A stretch of 64,000 bases of DNA, taken from positions 62,001 to 126,000 of the forward strand of contig JAVXNE010000001.1 of NCBI GenBank assembly GCA_036645935.1, read 5' to 3'. The position numbers and the translations under genes are program-made. A model generated the notes under the pieces. The model had not been told where the DNA came from, made no database searches, and was given only the letters and a program-made list of their open reading frames with translations. The first letter of the stretch is position 1. The number at the start of each line of letters is the position of its first letter. Of this stretch, positions 8,447-15,869 are shown in pieces. Source of the stretch: JAUNBN01 sp036645935. GTDB taxonomy: Bacteria > Bacillota > Clostridia > Oscillospirales > Ruminococcaceae.

Positions 8447-8865
8447 AGGCTGTAGTCGCTGTTCGGCTCGAACGCCATAAACGGCATCGGGGCGAGTTCG
8501 CGCAGAGTGTGCTCATAGACCGAACCGTCGGGGCAGGTCATTATTACAGGCAAATCGAGCGTGTCGCAAAATTCGAGCATCACCTGCCGGCAGAGACAGC
8601 AGGGTGCGGAGTTGAAGTTGTCACCCGTGGCAACCGCTATGGCGCTGAATTTTTTGCAGCCGGCAGCGACCATGCCGAACATCGCTGTGCGTTCGGCGCA
8701 CACCGTTGCTCCGTAGCTGACGTTTTCAATATTGCAGCCTCTGTATATGATGCCGTCCTCGCCCAAAACCGCCGCGCCGACCTTGTAATGAGAATATGGG
8801 CAGTGGGCAAGCTCGCGCGATTCACGCGCCGCATCAATCAGTTTTGTCCTGTATCCTTCGTCCAT
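8443..8865 (-). CDS. cdd: Cytidine deaminase
   Basis: Zinc enzyme of pyrimidine salvage that converts cytidine and deoxycytidine to uridine and deoxyuridine. 140 residues, the short tetrameric type. Zinc and catalytic residues are visible in TVCAERTA (Cys plus catalytic Glu) and in PCCLCRQ (two Cys), and FNSAPCCLC-type spacing is normal. The start ATG at 8865 follows AAAGGAAGAG; the same frame stays open 59 codons further upstream, but that part belongs to the transcribed leader. The gene has its own promoter at 9031-9059 and a leader of about 160 bases with apparent structure. Confidence 0.94.
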   Translation of the reverse strand: MDEGYRTKLIDAARESRELAHCPYSHYKVGAAVLGEDGIIYRGCNIENVSYGATVCAERTAMFGMVAAGCKKFSAIAVATGDNFNSAPCCLCRQVMLEFCDTLDLPVIMTCPDGSVYEHTLRELAPMPFMAFEPNSDYSL

Positions 8866-8904
8866 TTTAATCTCTTCCTTTCGGAGGTTTGATTTTTTTA
8901 TTTT

Positions 8905-9025
8905 GTCACTCCAGTGGAAAACACAGGGATTGATGTGAACTTCAGATCCCCCATGTGTGGAAACCGATGCATTGGTTCGTGACCCCTTTGTTTTGCGCTT
9001 GCAAATCAACATATTGTCCACTGTA
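8905..9025 (-). promoter_or_regulatory. Candidate structured 5' leader of cdd (unassigned RNA element)
   Basis: The predicted transcript start is near 9024. Stems on the minus strand: P1, 9017-9023 with 8912-8918 (CAGTGGA/TCCACTG), beginning right at the predicted start; P2, 8992-9005 (TTTGC, AAGC loop, GCAAA); P3, 8962-8977 (AACC/GGTT); P4, 8921-8958 (ACACA plus G-run with CCC plus TGTGT). A further pair, 8979-8983 with 8905-8909 (GTCAC/GTGAC), crosses P1, so it would be a pseudoknot or an alternative fold. It matches no riboswitch class I know. The stems were found by eye only. Confidence 0.4.
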
Positions 9026-9030
9026 CCGCA

Positions 9031-9059
9031 ATTATACCACATATATAACAGAATTTCAC
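9031..9059 (-). promoter_or_regulatory. Probable promoter of cdd-rsmA
   Basis: Minus strand: -35 GTGAAA (9054-9059), 17-base spacer, -10 TATAAT (9031-9036). The -10 is perfect and the -35 matches four of six positions. Confidence 0.6.
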
Positions 9060-9190
9060 GAGCGCCGGCACACGGAATAAGGCTGACATCAAATCAGCTT
9101 TTTACGGCTGTGCTTGAAATATTTCCCGTTAAGGAATATTATATAATACCGTTGGGTGTGCTTTCATTAAGAACACAAAGGAGACTCGTC

Positions 9191-9682
9191 ATGCGCAGAG
9201 ATAAAATCAACTATTACCTCGATATTGCCGACACCGTGTCCCTTCGCGGAACATGTCTGCGCCGCAACTTCGGGGCGATAATAGTTAAGAACGATGAGAT
9301 TGTCGCGACGGGCTACACAGGCGCGCCTCGTGGGCGCAAAAACTGTACCGATCTCGGATACTGTCGACGCCAGCAGCTCAACATTCCGCGGGGTGAGAGG
9401 TATGAGATGTGTCGCTCGGTGCACGCTGAGGCCAACGCCATCATAAGCGCGGCTCGCAGGGACACCCTCGACGCGACGCTCTACCTTGTCGGCCGCGAGG
9501 TTGTCGGCGGTGGATATGTCGTTGGCGCGACCTCATGCGCGATGTGCAAGCGGCTGATAATAAACGCGGGTATCGGAACCGTCATAATCCGAGACACTGA
9601 CACCGAATTCACCGTGGTGGACGTCGAGGCCGAGTGGGTTGAGCACGACGACTCTATCGAGGCAGGAGCCGCGGGATACTGA
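9191..9682 (+). CDS. dCMP deaminase family protein (ComEB-like)
   Basis: Probably converts dCMP to dUMP for thymidylate synthesis. 163 residues. Zinc site: HAEANAI supplies His and the catalytic Glu, and CAMCKRL supplies two Cys. The insert with extra Cys residues between about 54 and 78 fits the dCMP deaminase/ComEB subfamily. The ATG at 9191 is preceded by AAAGGAGA (9177-9184); the frame is open further upstream but without a ribosome binding site. A -10-like TATAAT is at 9142-9147, with no clear -35 at normal spacing. First of four plus-strand genes; together with cdd across the gap, the locus handles deamination of cytidine compounds. Confidence 0.88.
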   Translation: MRRDKINYYLDIADTVSLRGTCLRRNFGAIIVKNDEIVATGYTGAPRGRKNCTDLGYCRRQQLNIPRGERYEMCRSVHAEANAIISAARRDTLDATLYLVGREVVGGGYVVGATSCAMCKRLIINAGIGTVIIRDTDTEFTVVDVEAEWVEHDDSIEAGAAGY

Positions 9683-9702
9683 GAAACGGAGAATTTCCCC
9701 AA

Positions 9703-10482
9703 ATGATTTTCTGCATCGATATCGGAAACAGCAACATCGTTTACGGGTGCTTTGATCGCGATCGTCTCGTCTTCTCCTCACGCGCCGCGACCGACTCTCG
9801 GCGTATGAGCGACCAATATGCTGTGGAGCTGCGCGCCGTGCTGGAGATTCATGGTGTGCGTCCCGAAGACGTCACAGATGCGATTGTGAGTTCAGTCGTC
9901 CCCGGCGTTACGACGAGCGTCGCTGACGCCGCCGAAACCGTGTTCGGACTCAGCCCCCAGTTGCTGACCCCCTCATGCTATAAAAACCTTGAAATTCGGC
10001 TTGACAATCCGCGTGAGCTGGGATGTGATCTTCTCGCGACGGCCGTTGCCGCCAAAGCAAAGTATCCGCTGCCGCTCATAGTTATTGATATGGGCACCGC
10101 CACAAAACTCACCGTCATCTCACATGACGGCGCGTTTCTCGGCGGAGCGATACTCCCCGGGCTGCGAATTGCAACCGAGGCGCTTGTCGCGAATACGTCG
10201 CTGCTGCCGGGAGTGTCTTTCAAAGCCCCGCTGCACACAATCGGCTCCAACACAACCGATTGCATGATGTCGGGTGCGGTGTTCGGCACAGCGTCGCTGC
10301 TCGACGGAATGTTCGAGCGCATGTGCGTTGAACTGGGCGAGTGCGCCACAGCCGTTATAACCGGAGGACTTGCCGACATTGTCGCGCCACATTGCACTAT
10401 GCCACTCATTAGAGACAGTGAACTGCTGCTCGGCGGTCTGCGAATAATCTGCGAGACCGACAGTCAGCCTCGAACCAAATAA
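9703..10482 (+). CDS. coaX: Type III pantothenate kinase
   Basis: Phosphorylates pantothenate, the first step of CoA synthesis. 259 residues of the ASKHA fold. The phosphate-1 motif DIGNSNIVYG is at the N-terminus, the Asp-containing motif is DMGTATKLT (about residue 128), and the GGAILPG and ITGG segments are also typical. Type III kinases are not inhibited by CoA and need a monovalent cation (family knowledge). It starts 20 bases after the dCMP deaminase, with a GGAGA ribosome binding site, and is followed 15 bases on by an ECF S component. Confidence 0.95.
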   Translation: MIFCIDIGNSNIVYGCFDRDRLVFSSRAATDSRRMSDQYAVELRAVLEIHGVRPEDVTDAIVSSVVPGVTTSVADAAETVFGLSPQLLTPSCYKNLEIRLDNPRELGCDLLATAVAAKAKYPLPLIVIDMGTATKLTVISHDGAFLGGAILPGLRIATEALVANTSLLPGVSFKAPLHTIGSNTTDCMMSGAVFGTASLLDGMFERMCVELGECATAVITGGLADIVAPHCTMPLIRDSELLLGGLRIICETDSQPRTK

Positions 10483-10497
10483 GGAGACAACAATATT

Positions 10498-11124
10498 ATG
10501 AAGCAGGATATGGTTCGCAATCTCGTTCGCTTTGCCATTCTTTCAGCACTTATTGCGCTGCTTGCTTTCACATCGCTCGGATATCTGACTGTCGGACCCT
10601 TTGCCATAACGTTTCTTCATCTTCCGGTCATAGTCGGCGCGGTTATGCTCGGTCCGGGAATAGGTGCTGCGCTCGGTCTCGTGTTCGGGCTGTGCACATT
10701 TGCAAAATGCTTCGGAGCCGATCCGCTCGGCGTCTTCCTCATGCAGATAAGCCCCCTCAGGCTCTTTGTGCTGTGTGTCGTCCCGCGTGTGCTCATGGGA
10801 CTTCTTGTGGGGCTAATTTTCCGTGCGCTTTACAAGGCACTCAAGGGCGGGCGTGCAGCATATGTAATATCGAGCCTTTCCGGTGCGCTGCTCAACACGC
10901 TGCTGTTTATGAGCTCGCTTTTCCTGCTCTTTGGAGGATACGAGAGCTTCCTCAGCTTTATCGGCGCGGAAAAAGTCACGCTTGCACTCATCGCCTCTCT
11001 GGTGGGGCTCAACGGTATACTTGAGGCCGCAGTCTGCCTGCTGTTCGGCTTCGCGCTCAAACGAATCGTACAGGCTGTCAACAAGACAACCCCAGAGCAC
11101 AAGGAAAGCGGGATTGCAAAATAA
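10498..11124 (+). CDS. ECF transporter substrate-binding (S) component, probably for pantothenate
   Basis: Integral membrane protein of 208 residues with about six hydrophobic segments, matching the S components of energy-coupling-factor importers; these use shared EcfA, A' and T subunits encoded elsewhere. The first segment, with TVGPFAITFLHLPVI and GPGIGAALGLVFGL, is the common core of this family. It directly follows coaX with a 15-base gap and AAGGAGA, so the substrate is most likely pantothenate (PanT-like). This assignment rests on context, not on substrate-site residues. Confidence 0.85.
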   Translation: MKQDMVRNLVRFAILSALIALLAFTSLGYLTVGPFAITFLHLPVIVGAVMLGPGIGAALGLVFGLCTFAKCFGADPLGVFLMQISPLRLFVLCVVPRVLMGLLVGLIFRALYKALKGGRAAYVISSLSGALLNTLLFMSSLFLLFGGYESFLSFIGAEKVTLALIASLVGLNGILEAAVCLLFGFALKRIVQAVNKTTPEHKESGIAK

Positions 11125-11156
11125 AATTTGCCCAAAGAATACGGAGACAATAAAAT

Positions 11157-11834
11157 TTGAACATCGAGTGCGTTATATTCGACATGGACGGCGTTATCAT
11201 CGACAGTGAGATAGTGTCCTACGAAATTATCCGAGATATTCTCGAAACGATGGGACACGATTTGACCATCGAGGAATACGCCAAAACAATAGGAAAAAAC
11301 GTCGCTGCGGTATCCGCCCATTACGAACAGCTTGTGCCCGACAACCACGTACGGCGCAACATAATCGCGGAATATGCCGAGCAGTACGAAGACCTTGTGC
11401 GCGAGGGACACCAGCGCATTAAACCAGGTGTGATTGAACTGCTGAACGAGCTGGATCGTCTCGGACTCAAGCGGGCATTGGCAAGTTCCAACACCGGTTA
11501 TATGGTCAATCTCAATCTGGACACTCTCGGCATCTCGGGTCGCTTCGACGCACTCGTGTTTGACGGAATGGTAGCACACGCAAAACCTTTTCCCGATCTC
11601 TTTCTCAAGGCCGCGGAGCTGACCGAGACTTCACCCGAGCGCTGTCTCGTGATTGAGGACTCGCTCGCGGGTGTCAGAGCCGCGCACGCCGCAAACATAC
11701 CGGTAATCGTCGTTCCTGACATCATCGAATTGCCAAGCGACGCGCTCGCGCTGTGCGAGAGAAGATGTGACAACCTGTTAGGAGTGATTGATTATCTTCG
11801 TGAGCAGGCCGAGGCATGTGAAAATCAGGCCTAA
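11157..11834 (+). CDS. HAD-superfamily phosphatase/phosphomutase (beta-phosphoglucomutase-like)
   Basis: 225 residues. HAD motif I is DMDGVIIDSE (nucleophile and acid Asp), motif II is the Ser in LASSNT, the motif III lysine is in AHAKPFPD, and the metal Asp is in IEDSLAGV. The four-helix cap between motifs I and II places it with beta-phosphoglucomutase and general sugar-phosphate or nucleotide phosphatases; the substrate cannot be told from sequence. The start is a TTG at 11157, preceded by ACGGAGACA at normal spacing. Last gene of the coaX cluster, closed by a hairpin at 11871-11909. Confidence 0.88.
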   Translation: MNIECVIFDMDGVIIDSEIVSYEIIRDILETMGHDLTIEEYAKTIGKNVAAVSAHYEQLVPDNHVRRNIIAEYAEQYEDLVREGHQRIKPGVIELLNELDRLGLKRALASSNTGYMVNLNLDTLGISGRFDALVFDGMVAHAKPFPDLFLKAAELTETSPERCLVIEDSLAGVRAAHAANIPVIVVPDIIELPSDALALCERRCDNLLGVIDYLREQAEACENQA

Positions 11835-11870
11835 CCTGCGGTCCGAATTCATAAGCTGAACAATAAAAAC

Positions 11871-11909
11871 GACGCGTTCCAAAAGGGTTCTGCCCTATTG
11901 GAACGCGTC
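11871..11909 (+). terminator. Rho-independent terminator after the HAD gene
   Basis: An 11-bp stem (11871-11881 with 11899-11909, GACGCGTTCCA/TGGAACGCGTC) plus an inner AGGG/CCCT pair, followed by TTCTGTTT. The U-tract is moderate. Confidence 0.75.
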
Positions 11910-12320
11910 TTCTGTTTGACTGAAAGCAGTCCCGCGGATGCGAATGAAGTGAAAAATCGTCTTTGATGATGCTTGCCGAACAGTGGTCTTGCAAAGATCA
12001 TTACGCTCTAATTGCACGGTGCACAGCTGAAACTCGCACAATCACAAAGTCCTCTGCGCCCGACGCACAATGGCCGCATCTTTATTTCAAAATCCTCAAC
12101 AATGTCTTTTAAAGACCGCAGGATTTTGATCTCAAAGCTCAGCAAATTTTGAGCATGAACAATCTGACAACACAGCTGATGGTGCTGACTGTTCAGACAA
12201 TTTAATCGGTTCTTCGGTTTTTCCTAGAATATCACACCTTATCCACTGCACAGCGCGATATTCTGTCTCGCGACAACGTATCTCAGCAAGTTCGTGAAAT
12301 GTTATCGTTCAATCACCTTT
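11910..12320. other. Gene-free stretch (about 410 bases) with inverted repeats
   Basis: I see no coding region. It holds an imperfect nested dyad: a 10-bp outer arm (12087-12096 with 12120-12129, TCAAAATCCT/AGGATTTTGA) around GTCTTTTAAAGAC (12104-12116). A smaller hairpin GCTCA/TGAGC follows, then one with TCTGA/TCAGA arms. The function is unknown. It lies between convergent genes. Confidence 0.4.
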
Positions 12321-13679
12321 TCAGCCTGCTAAATGCAGTATCGCACTCGCTATACGGAAATACACAAAGAGCGAAATCGCGTCAACAATCGTCGTTATAA
12401 ACGGGGCGGACATCACAACCGGATCAAATCCTGCCTTTTTCGAGAGCATTGGCAGCGTGCCTCCAACCACCTTGGCAAGAGCAACCGTCACCGCGAGTGT
12501 CAGCGACACGGTGATCGATATCGCCAAGCCGACCTTGTCAAACAGCATGAGTTTGGCAAAAGCACCCGCTGCGAGGGTTATCCCGCAAAGCACCGCCACG
12601 CGGGTCTCTTTCCAAATCACCCGAAAGATATCTGAAAATTCCACATCGCCCAGCGTGAGCCCGCGAATGACGGTGACCGACGCTTGTGACCCGCTGTTTC
12701 CGCCAGTATCCATGAGCATCGGGATAAATGCAGTCAGCGCTATCTGGGCAGCGAGTGCCTGCTCGAACGATCGAATTATCATACCTGTAAACGTCGCGCT
12801 CACCATGAGCAAGAGCAGCCAGGGAATGCGTGCACGCCAAATTTCAAACGGTGTCATTTTTAAATACGGTTTATCCGTCGGAGTTATGGCGGCCATCTTC
12901 TCAATGTCCTCGGTGAACTCCTCCTGCATTACGTCAATGGCGTCGTCAACAGTGATTATTCCGACAAGCCTCTGCTCACTGTCAACGACAGGCAGCGCGA
13001 TGAAATCATACTTCCCAAACACCTGCACGACGAGTTCCTGATCGTCCGAGGTAGTGACCGAGATCACGTTCTCCTCCATGATGTCGCCGACAATGTCCTC
13101 GTAATTTGCAAGCAGCAAATCCTTCACGGAAACCAGCCCGAGCAGTTTACGGTTGCTGTCAGTGACATAGCAGGTGTAAATCGTCTCCTTGTCGACACCG
13201 GTCGCGCGAATGCGCGCGAACGCCTCCTGCACCGTCATGCTCTTCTTGAGATCGACATACTCGATTGTCATTATCGAGCCGGCACTGTCATCGGGATAGT
13301 TGAGCAGCTGATTTATGCTTTTTCGGGTGTCCGTATCGACGTTTTTAAGTATCCGCTTGACGACACCTGCGGGCATTTCCTCAATTATATCGACAGCGTC
13401 GTCGAGGAACAAATCGTTGAGCACCTCGCGCAACTCAACGTCGTTAAATCCCTTTATCAGTGTCTCTTTTGTCTCGGAGCTCATCTCGACAAAGGTTTCG
13501 GACGCCGTGTCCTTTGGGAAAATCCGAAAGAGCAACAACAGCTCTTCGCGCGAGATCTTGCCATCGTCAACAAGCTCGTCGACAATTGCGGCGACATCCG
13601 CCGAATTCACGTCTGCTAACAGTTGTCGCAGTTCTTTTATTCTCCTCCCGCGCAACAGTTCCAAAATTTTCTCGCCCAT
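12321..13679 (-). CDS. mgtE: Magnesium transporter MgtE
   Basis: Mg2+ channel of 452 residues. Order: N-terminal MgtE_N superhelix (about 1-125), two CBS domains (about 130-250, including IMTIEYV and DIMEENVISV), a plug helix, and five transmembrane helices (about 285-450). The pore-helix motif MLMDTGGNSGSQAS is present, as in the family signature with NSGSQ. The CBS and N domains sense internal Mg2+ and close the channel. The gene is preceded by an M-box riboswitch with an intrinsic terminator, so expression should fall when Mg2+ is high. The ATG at 13679 follows GAGGTGCGGGA. Confidence 0.96.
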   Translation of the reverse strand: MGEKILELLRGRRIKELRQLLADVNSADVAAIVDELVDDGKISREELLLLFRIFPKDTASETFVEMSSETKETLIKGFNDVELREVLNDLFLDDAVDIIEEMPAGVVKRILKNVDTDTRKSINQLLNYPDDSAGSIMTIEYVDLKKSMTVQEAFARIRATGVDKETIYTCYVTDSNRKLLGLVSVKDLLLANYEDIVGDIMEENVISVTTSDDQELVVQVFGKYDFIALPVVDSEQRLVGIITVDDAIDVMQEEFTEDIEKMAAITPTDKPYLKMTPFEIWRARIPWLLLLMVSATFTGMIIRSFEQALAAQIALTAFIPMLMDTGGNSGSQASVTVIRGLTLGDVEFSDIFRVIWKETRVAVLCGITLAAGAFAKLMLFDKVGLAISITVSLTLAVTVALAKVVGGTLPMLSKKAGFDPVVMSAPFITTIVDAISLFVYFRIASAILHLAG

Positions 13680-13705
13680 TCCCGCACCTCCTCTTTGACA
13701 ATATC

Positions 13706-13748
13706 AGAAAATAATAAAATCCCGCGTTATAAACGATGACGCGGGATT
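13706..13748 (-). terminator. Intrinsic terminator of the mgtE M-box leader
   Basis: A perfect 10-bp stem on the minus strand (13739-13748 with 13718-13727, AATCCCGCGT/ACGCGGGATT) followed by TTATTATTTT. It sits between the riboswitch and the mgtE start, so it is the expression platform. Confidence 0.88.
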
Positions 13749-13779
13749 GATCTCACACTTCACGCGCGAAAAAACATCT

Positions 13780-13930
13780 CGCGCCACCGTTCAAGCTTTA
13801 GCTTCGCAGGGCGATGAAGTTGCATTAGGGTATGCCTTGTTTTTCGACATATCCTGCTGACCAGCTGATGGTGTCTCCACCATTTTGCGGCAGCAACCCG
13901 TATCCCTGTGGTAACCTTGCCTACCGGAAT
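13780..13930 (-). ncRNA. M-box (ykoK) magnesium riboswitch
   Basis: The minus-strand leader of mgtE carries landmarks of the M-box aptamer in order: GGTAGGCAAGGTTACC (5' end near 13923), ACAGGGATACGG, GTTGCTGCCGCAAAATG, GGTGGAGACACC, CAGCTGG, TGGATGC-like CAGGATATGTC, ATGCAACTTCATCGCCCTG, and the conserved GCTAAAGC near 13800. The adjacent gene is mgtE, the classical target. Boundaries are approximate. Confidence 0.87.
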
Positions 13931-13949
13931 ATTAACTTATATTGTAAGT

Positions 13950-14330
13950 TTATTCTCTGCGGGTCGGTTTGTCAATAGCGCACGAGAACAAATCTCTAAG
14001 ACCCGCCGCGATTACGAACACCGCAAACGCGCGACGCAGCCATTCGCCGTCGAGTGTGCGTGCGAGCAGAAAACCAGGAACGACAAAGACCGCTCCGAGA
14101 GCGCCACACAGCAACGCTGTGCGAATGTCAATCAGTTTGTTTTTCAGATGAATTATGACGGATAGTATTATAATCGGTATAAAAAACAAAAGGTTTATTC
14201 CCTGTGCCTGCTGCTGGGCAATCTCGGTAAATATTGCAAAATAGACGACCATGATAAATCCGCCGCCCAAACCCATCGACGCCAGAACTCCTGCCGCCGC
14301 TCCGACGGCTGTGCACAGCACCCAGCTCAC
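13950..14330 (-). CDS. TauE/SafE-family membrane protein, half-size (second of a pair)
   Basis: 126 residues with about four hydrophobic segments, equal to one half of the usual 240-260 residue TauE/SafE (DUF81) permease. The glycine-rich ASMGLGGGFIMV near the N-terminus corresponds to the repeat signature of the family. It begins with GTG overlapping the TGA of the preceding half-size gene (GTGA at 14327-14330), so the two are translationally coupled and probably form a heterodimeric eight-helix transporter. Relatives move sulfite, sulfoacetate or other organic anions; the substrate here is unknown. Confidence 0.8.
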   Translation of the reverse strand: MSWVLCTAVGAAAGVLASMGLGGGFIMVVYFAIFTEIAQQQAQGINLLFFIPIIILSVIIHLKNKLIDIRTALLCGALGAVFVVPGFLLARTLDGEWLRRAFAVFVIAAGLRDLFSCAIDKPTRRE

Positions 14331-14695
14331 GAGAACAGCATAACCGCGCCCGATAGGGCGAGCACCGCGCCGAATACGCGCCGCAGCTTGTCGGTTTTAA
14401 TATTTTTGAGAAACGCGCTCCCTACCGCCGCTCCGAGCAGCCCTCCCGGCACGAAAACGAGACCCTGCTTCCAATCAACAAAACCCTCGCCCGCATACAG
14501 AATGAGGCTGACTGTGCTCATGAGCAATATCATCAGCGTGGCGCTGGCGTGCGCCTTGCGCTCGTTGCTGAGTATACGCCTCAAAAACAGCACTGCGACA
14601 ACCCCGCCGCCGCTGCCGAAAAGACCGTTTAGCAGTCCGCTGAATATTCCCGCCGCCGCTCTCAGCCGCTTGATGTTTTTTGGTTTAAATGACAT
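14327..14695 (-). CDS. TauE/SafE-family membrane protein, half-size (first of a pair)
   Basis: 122 residues from an ATG at 14695 (MSFKPKN), with four hydrophobic segments. The repeat signature is NGLFGSGGGVVAV. The frame is open up to 14800 with other possible starts (for example 14722), none with a strong ribosome binding site; 14695 has GGCGGGTGAA upstream. A basic N-terminus of about 12 residues precedes the first membrane helix. Together with the next gene it covers the full-length permease family in two polypeptides. Confidence 0.78.
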   Translation of the reverse strand: MSFKPKNIKRLRAAAGIFSGLLNGLFGSGGGVVAVLFLRRILSNERKAHASATLMILLMSTVSLILYAGEGFVDWKQGLVFVPGGLLGAAVGSAFLKNIKTDKLRRVFGAVLALSGAVMLFS

Positions 14696-14909
14696 TTCAC
14701 CCGCCGCCTTTCTCGCAAACATAACGCCACGCTTATTGTTGGCGCGGCGGCGGTACATTATGTATTCGTCCATAACTGCATGTGATTTAAGATATTGCAA
14801 TGCGAGATTTTAAAGCTGACAGGAAGCGCTGAGATATTAAACTTGTCCAAAGGCTGTGCAGCCTGCGGACATCCAATCATCGTTCGCACCGGACAACATA
14901 GCAGTCCTC

Positions 14910-15602
14910 TTATTTTATCAGCTCACGGACAACGTGTCCCGCCAGCATATAGCCCGCAATGGGAGGAACAAAGCTGATGCTCGCGGGACTTCTTCCCCCG
15001 TCCGGCGGCTTGATCGGCGGCGTTTTGCCGCACAACACCGTGACACCGCGCTCGACTGCGCGCGAGCGCAGTTCGTGGCGCATGACGCGCGCTAGCGGAC
15101 AGCCGCTGTTTGCAGTTTTTTCGATGTCTACTATTTCAAAATCGGCAAACAGTCGATTTCCGGTACCCATGCATGAAATAATGGGCACACCTCGACGCAG
15201 GCATTCCTCGATAAGAGCTATTTTTGCGCTCACGCTGTCGATTGCGTCGATCACATAATCGGGTGTCGGCTCAAGGAACTCTGAAAGATTTCCCTCATCC
15301 AGCCGCAAATCGATCGCCGCAATATCTGTCGATGGATTGATCGCCATGGCGCGCGCGCGCGCCGCTGTCACCTTTCGCTCTCCCAACACAGATTCGGTTG
15401 CGAGAATTTGCCGATTGAGGTTGGAGCGCTCAAACACATCACAGTCGCACACCGCCAGAGATCCCACGCCTGCGCGCACGAGCGCTTCAAACGCAGCGCC
15501 CCCAACCCCGCCCAACCCCGCAATCGCAACGCGGGCACGGGCAAGGACGGCACACGCTTCGTCTCCAAGCAGTCTTCGCTGTCTCGAGAGCCACTCGTCC
15601 AT
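14910..15602 (-). CDS. tcdA: tRNA threonylcarbamoyladenosine dehydratase (TcdA/CsdL family)
   Basis: E1-like ATP-dependent enzyme that cyclises t6A37 in tRNA to ct6A. 230 residues. The nucleotide-binding loop is AGLGGVGG (about residue 28), and the CDCDVFERSNLNRQ segment after the second strand is characteristic of ThiF/MoeB/TcdA proteins. CMGTGNR and the late PPIAGYMLAG match the TcdA subfamily. The ATG at 15602 follows GGAGGATAAA. The gene directly follows a 6S RNA gene and its terminator, the same arrangement as bsrA and yrvM in Bacillus subtilis. Confidence 0.9.
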   Translation of the reverse strand: MDEWLSRQRRLLGDEACAVLARARVAIAGLGGVGGAAFEALVRAGVGSLAVCDCDVFERSNLNRQILATESVLGERKVTAARARAMAINPSTDIAAIDLRLDEGNLSEFLEPTPDYVIDAIDSVSAKIALIEECLRRGVPIISCMGTGNRLFADFEIVDIEKTANSGCPLARVMRHELRSRAVERGVTVLCGKTPPIKPPDGGRSPASISFVPPIAGYMLAGHVVRELIK

Positions 15603-15612
15603 TTTATCCTCC

Positions 15613-15650
15613 AAAATACGAGCGGGCGAACATTAAGGTTCGCCCGCTCG
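15613..15650 (-). terminator. Intrinsic terminator of the 6S RNA gene
   Basis: A perfect 13-bp stem (15638-15650 with 15619-15631, CGAGCGGGCGAAC/GTTCGCCCGCTCG), a six-base loop and TATTTT on the minus strand. It separates the RNA gene from the tcdA ribosome binding site, and could also act as a partial barrier giving read-through into tcdA. Confidence 0.8.
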
Positions 15651-15845
15651 TTGATGTCATTGAAACCCCGCCTTGCCGTCTGCGGCTCGATTAGAATCCG
15701 TCCTGAGACGGCGGGTAAATTCTCTCTTGTGGTTCGCGCTTCCCTCATTCTTGCGAAAAGGGCATGCAATCCGCACCGGAAGCAGAAATCCCTATTCTAA
15801 AGGCGTCGGATTAAAGGTAAACCGCAACACTTCGCACAAGGCAGG
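15651..15845 (-). ncRNA. ssrS: 6S RNA (regulator of RNA polymerase holoenzyme)
   Basis: The minus-strand stretch between the DUF1292 gene and tcdA has no frame but folds as a long imperfect rod. TTAGAAT (15794-15800) pairs with ATTCTAA (15691-15697), CCCGCC near 15710 pairs with GGCGGG near 15667, and an apical hairpin has CCC/GGG arms and a GCAA loop (15742-15762). It ends in a strong intrinsic terminator. In B. subtilis the 6S-1 gene bsrA lies immediately upstream of yrvM (tcdA), the same synteny. The identification rests on fold, length (about 190 bases) and neighbourhood; the ends are approximate. Confidence 0.7.
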
Positions 15846-15869
15846 GTATCAGTCATTTGTGACGGATGG

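Noticed and set aside
8866..9042. N-terminal extension of cdd by 59 codons
   Set aside because: It has no similarity to cytidine deaminases, includes the promoter, and a good ribosome binding site precedes the internal ATG at 8865.
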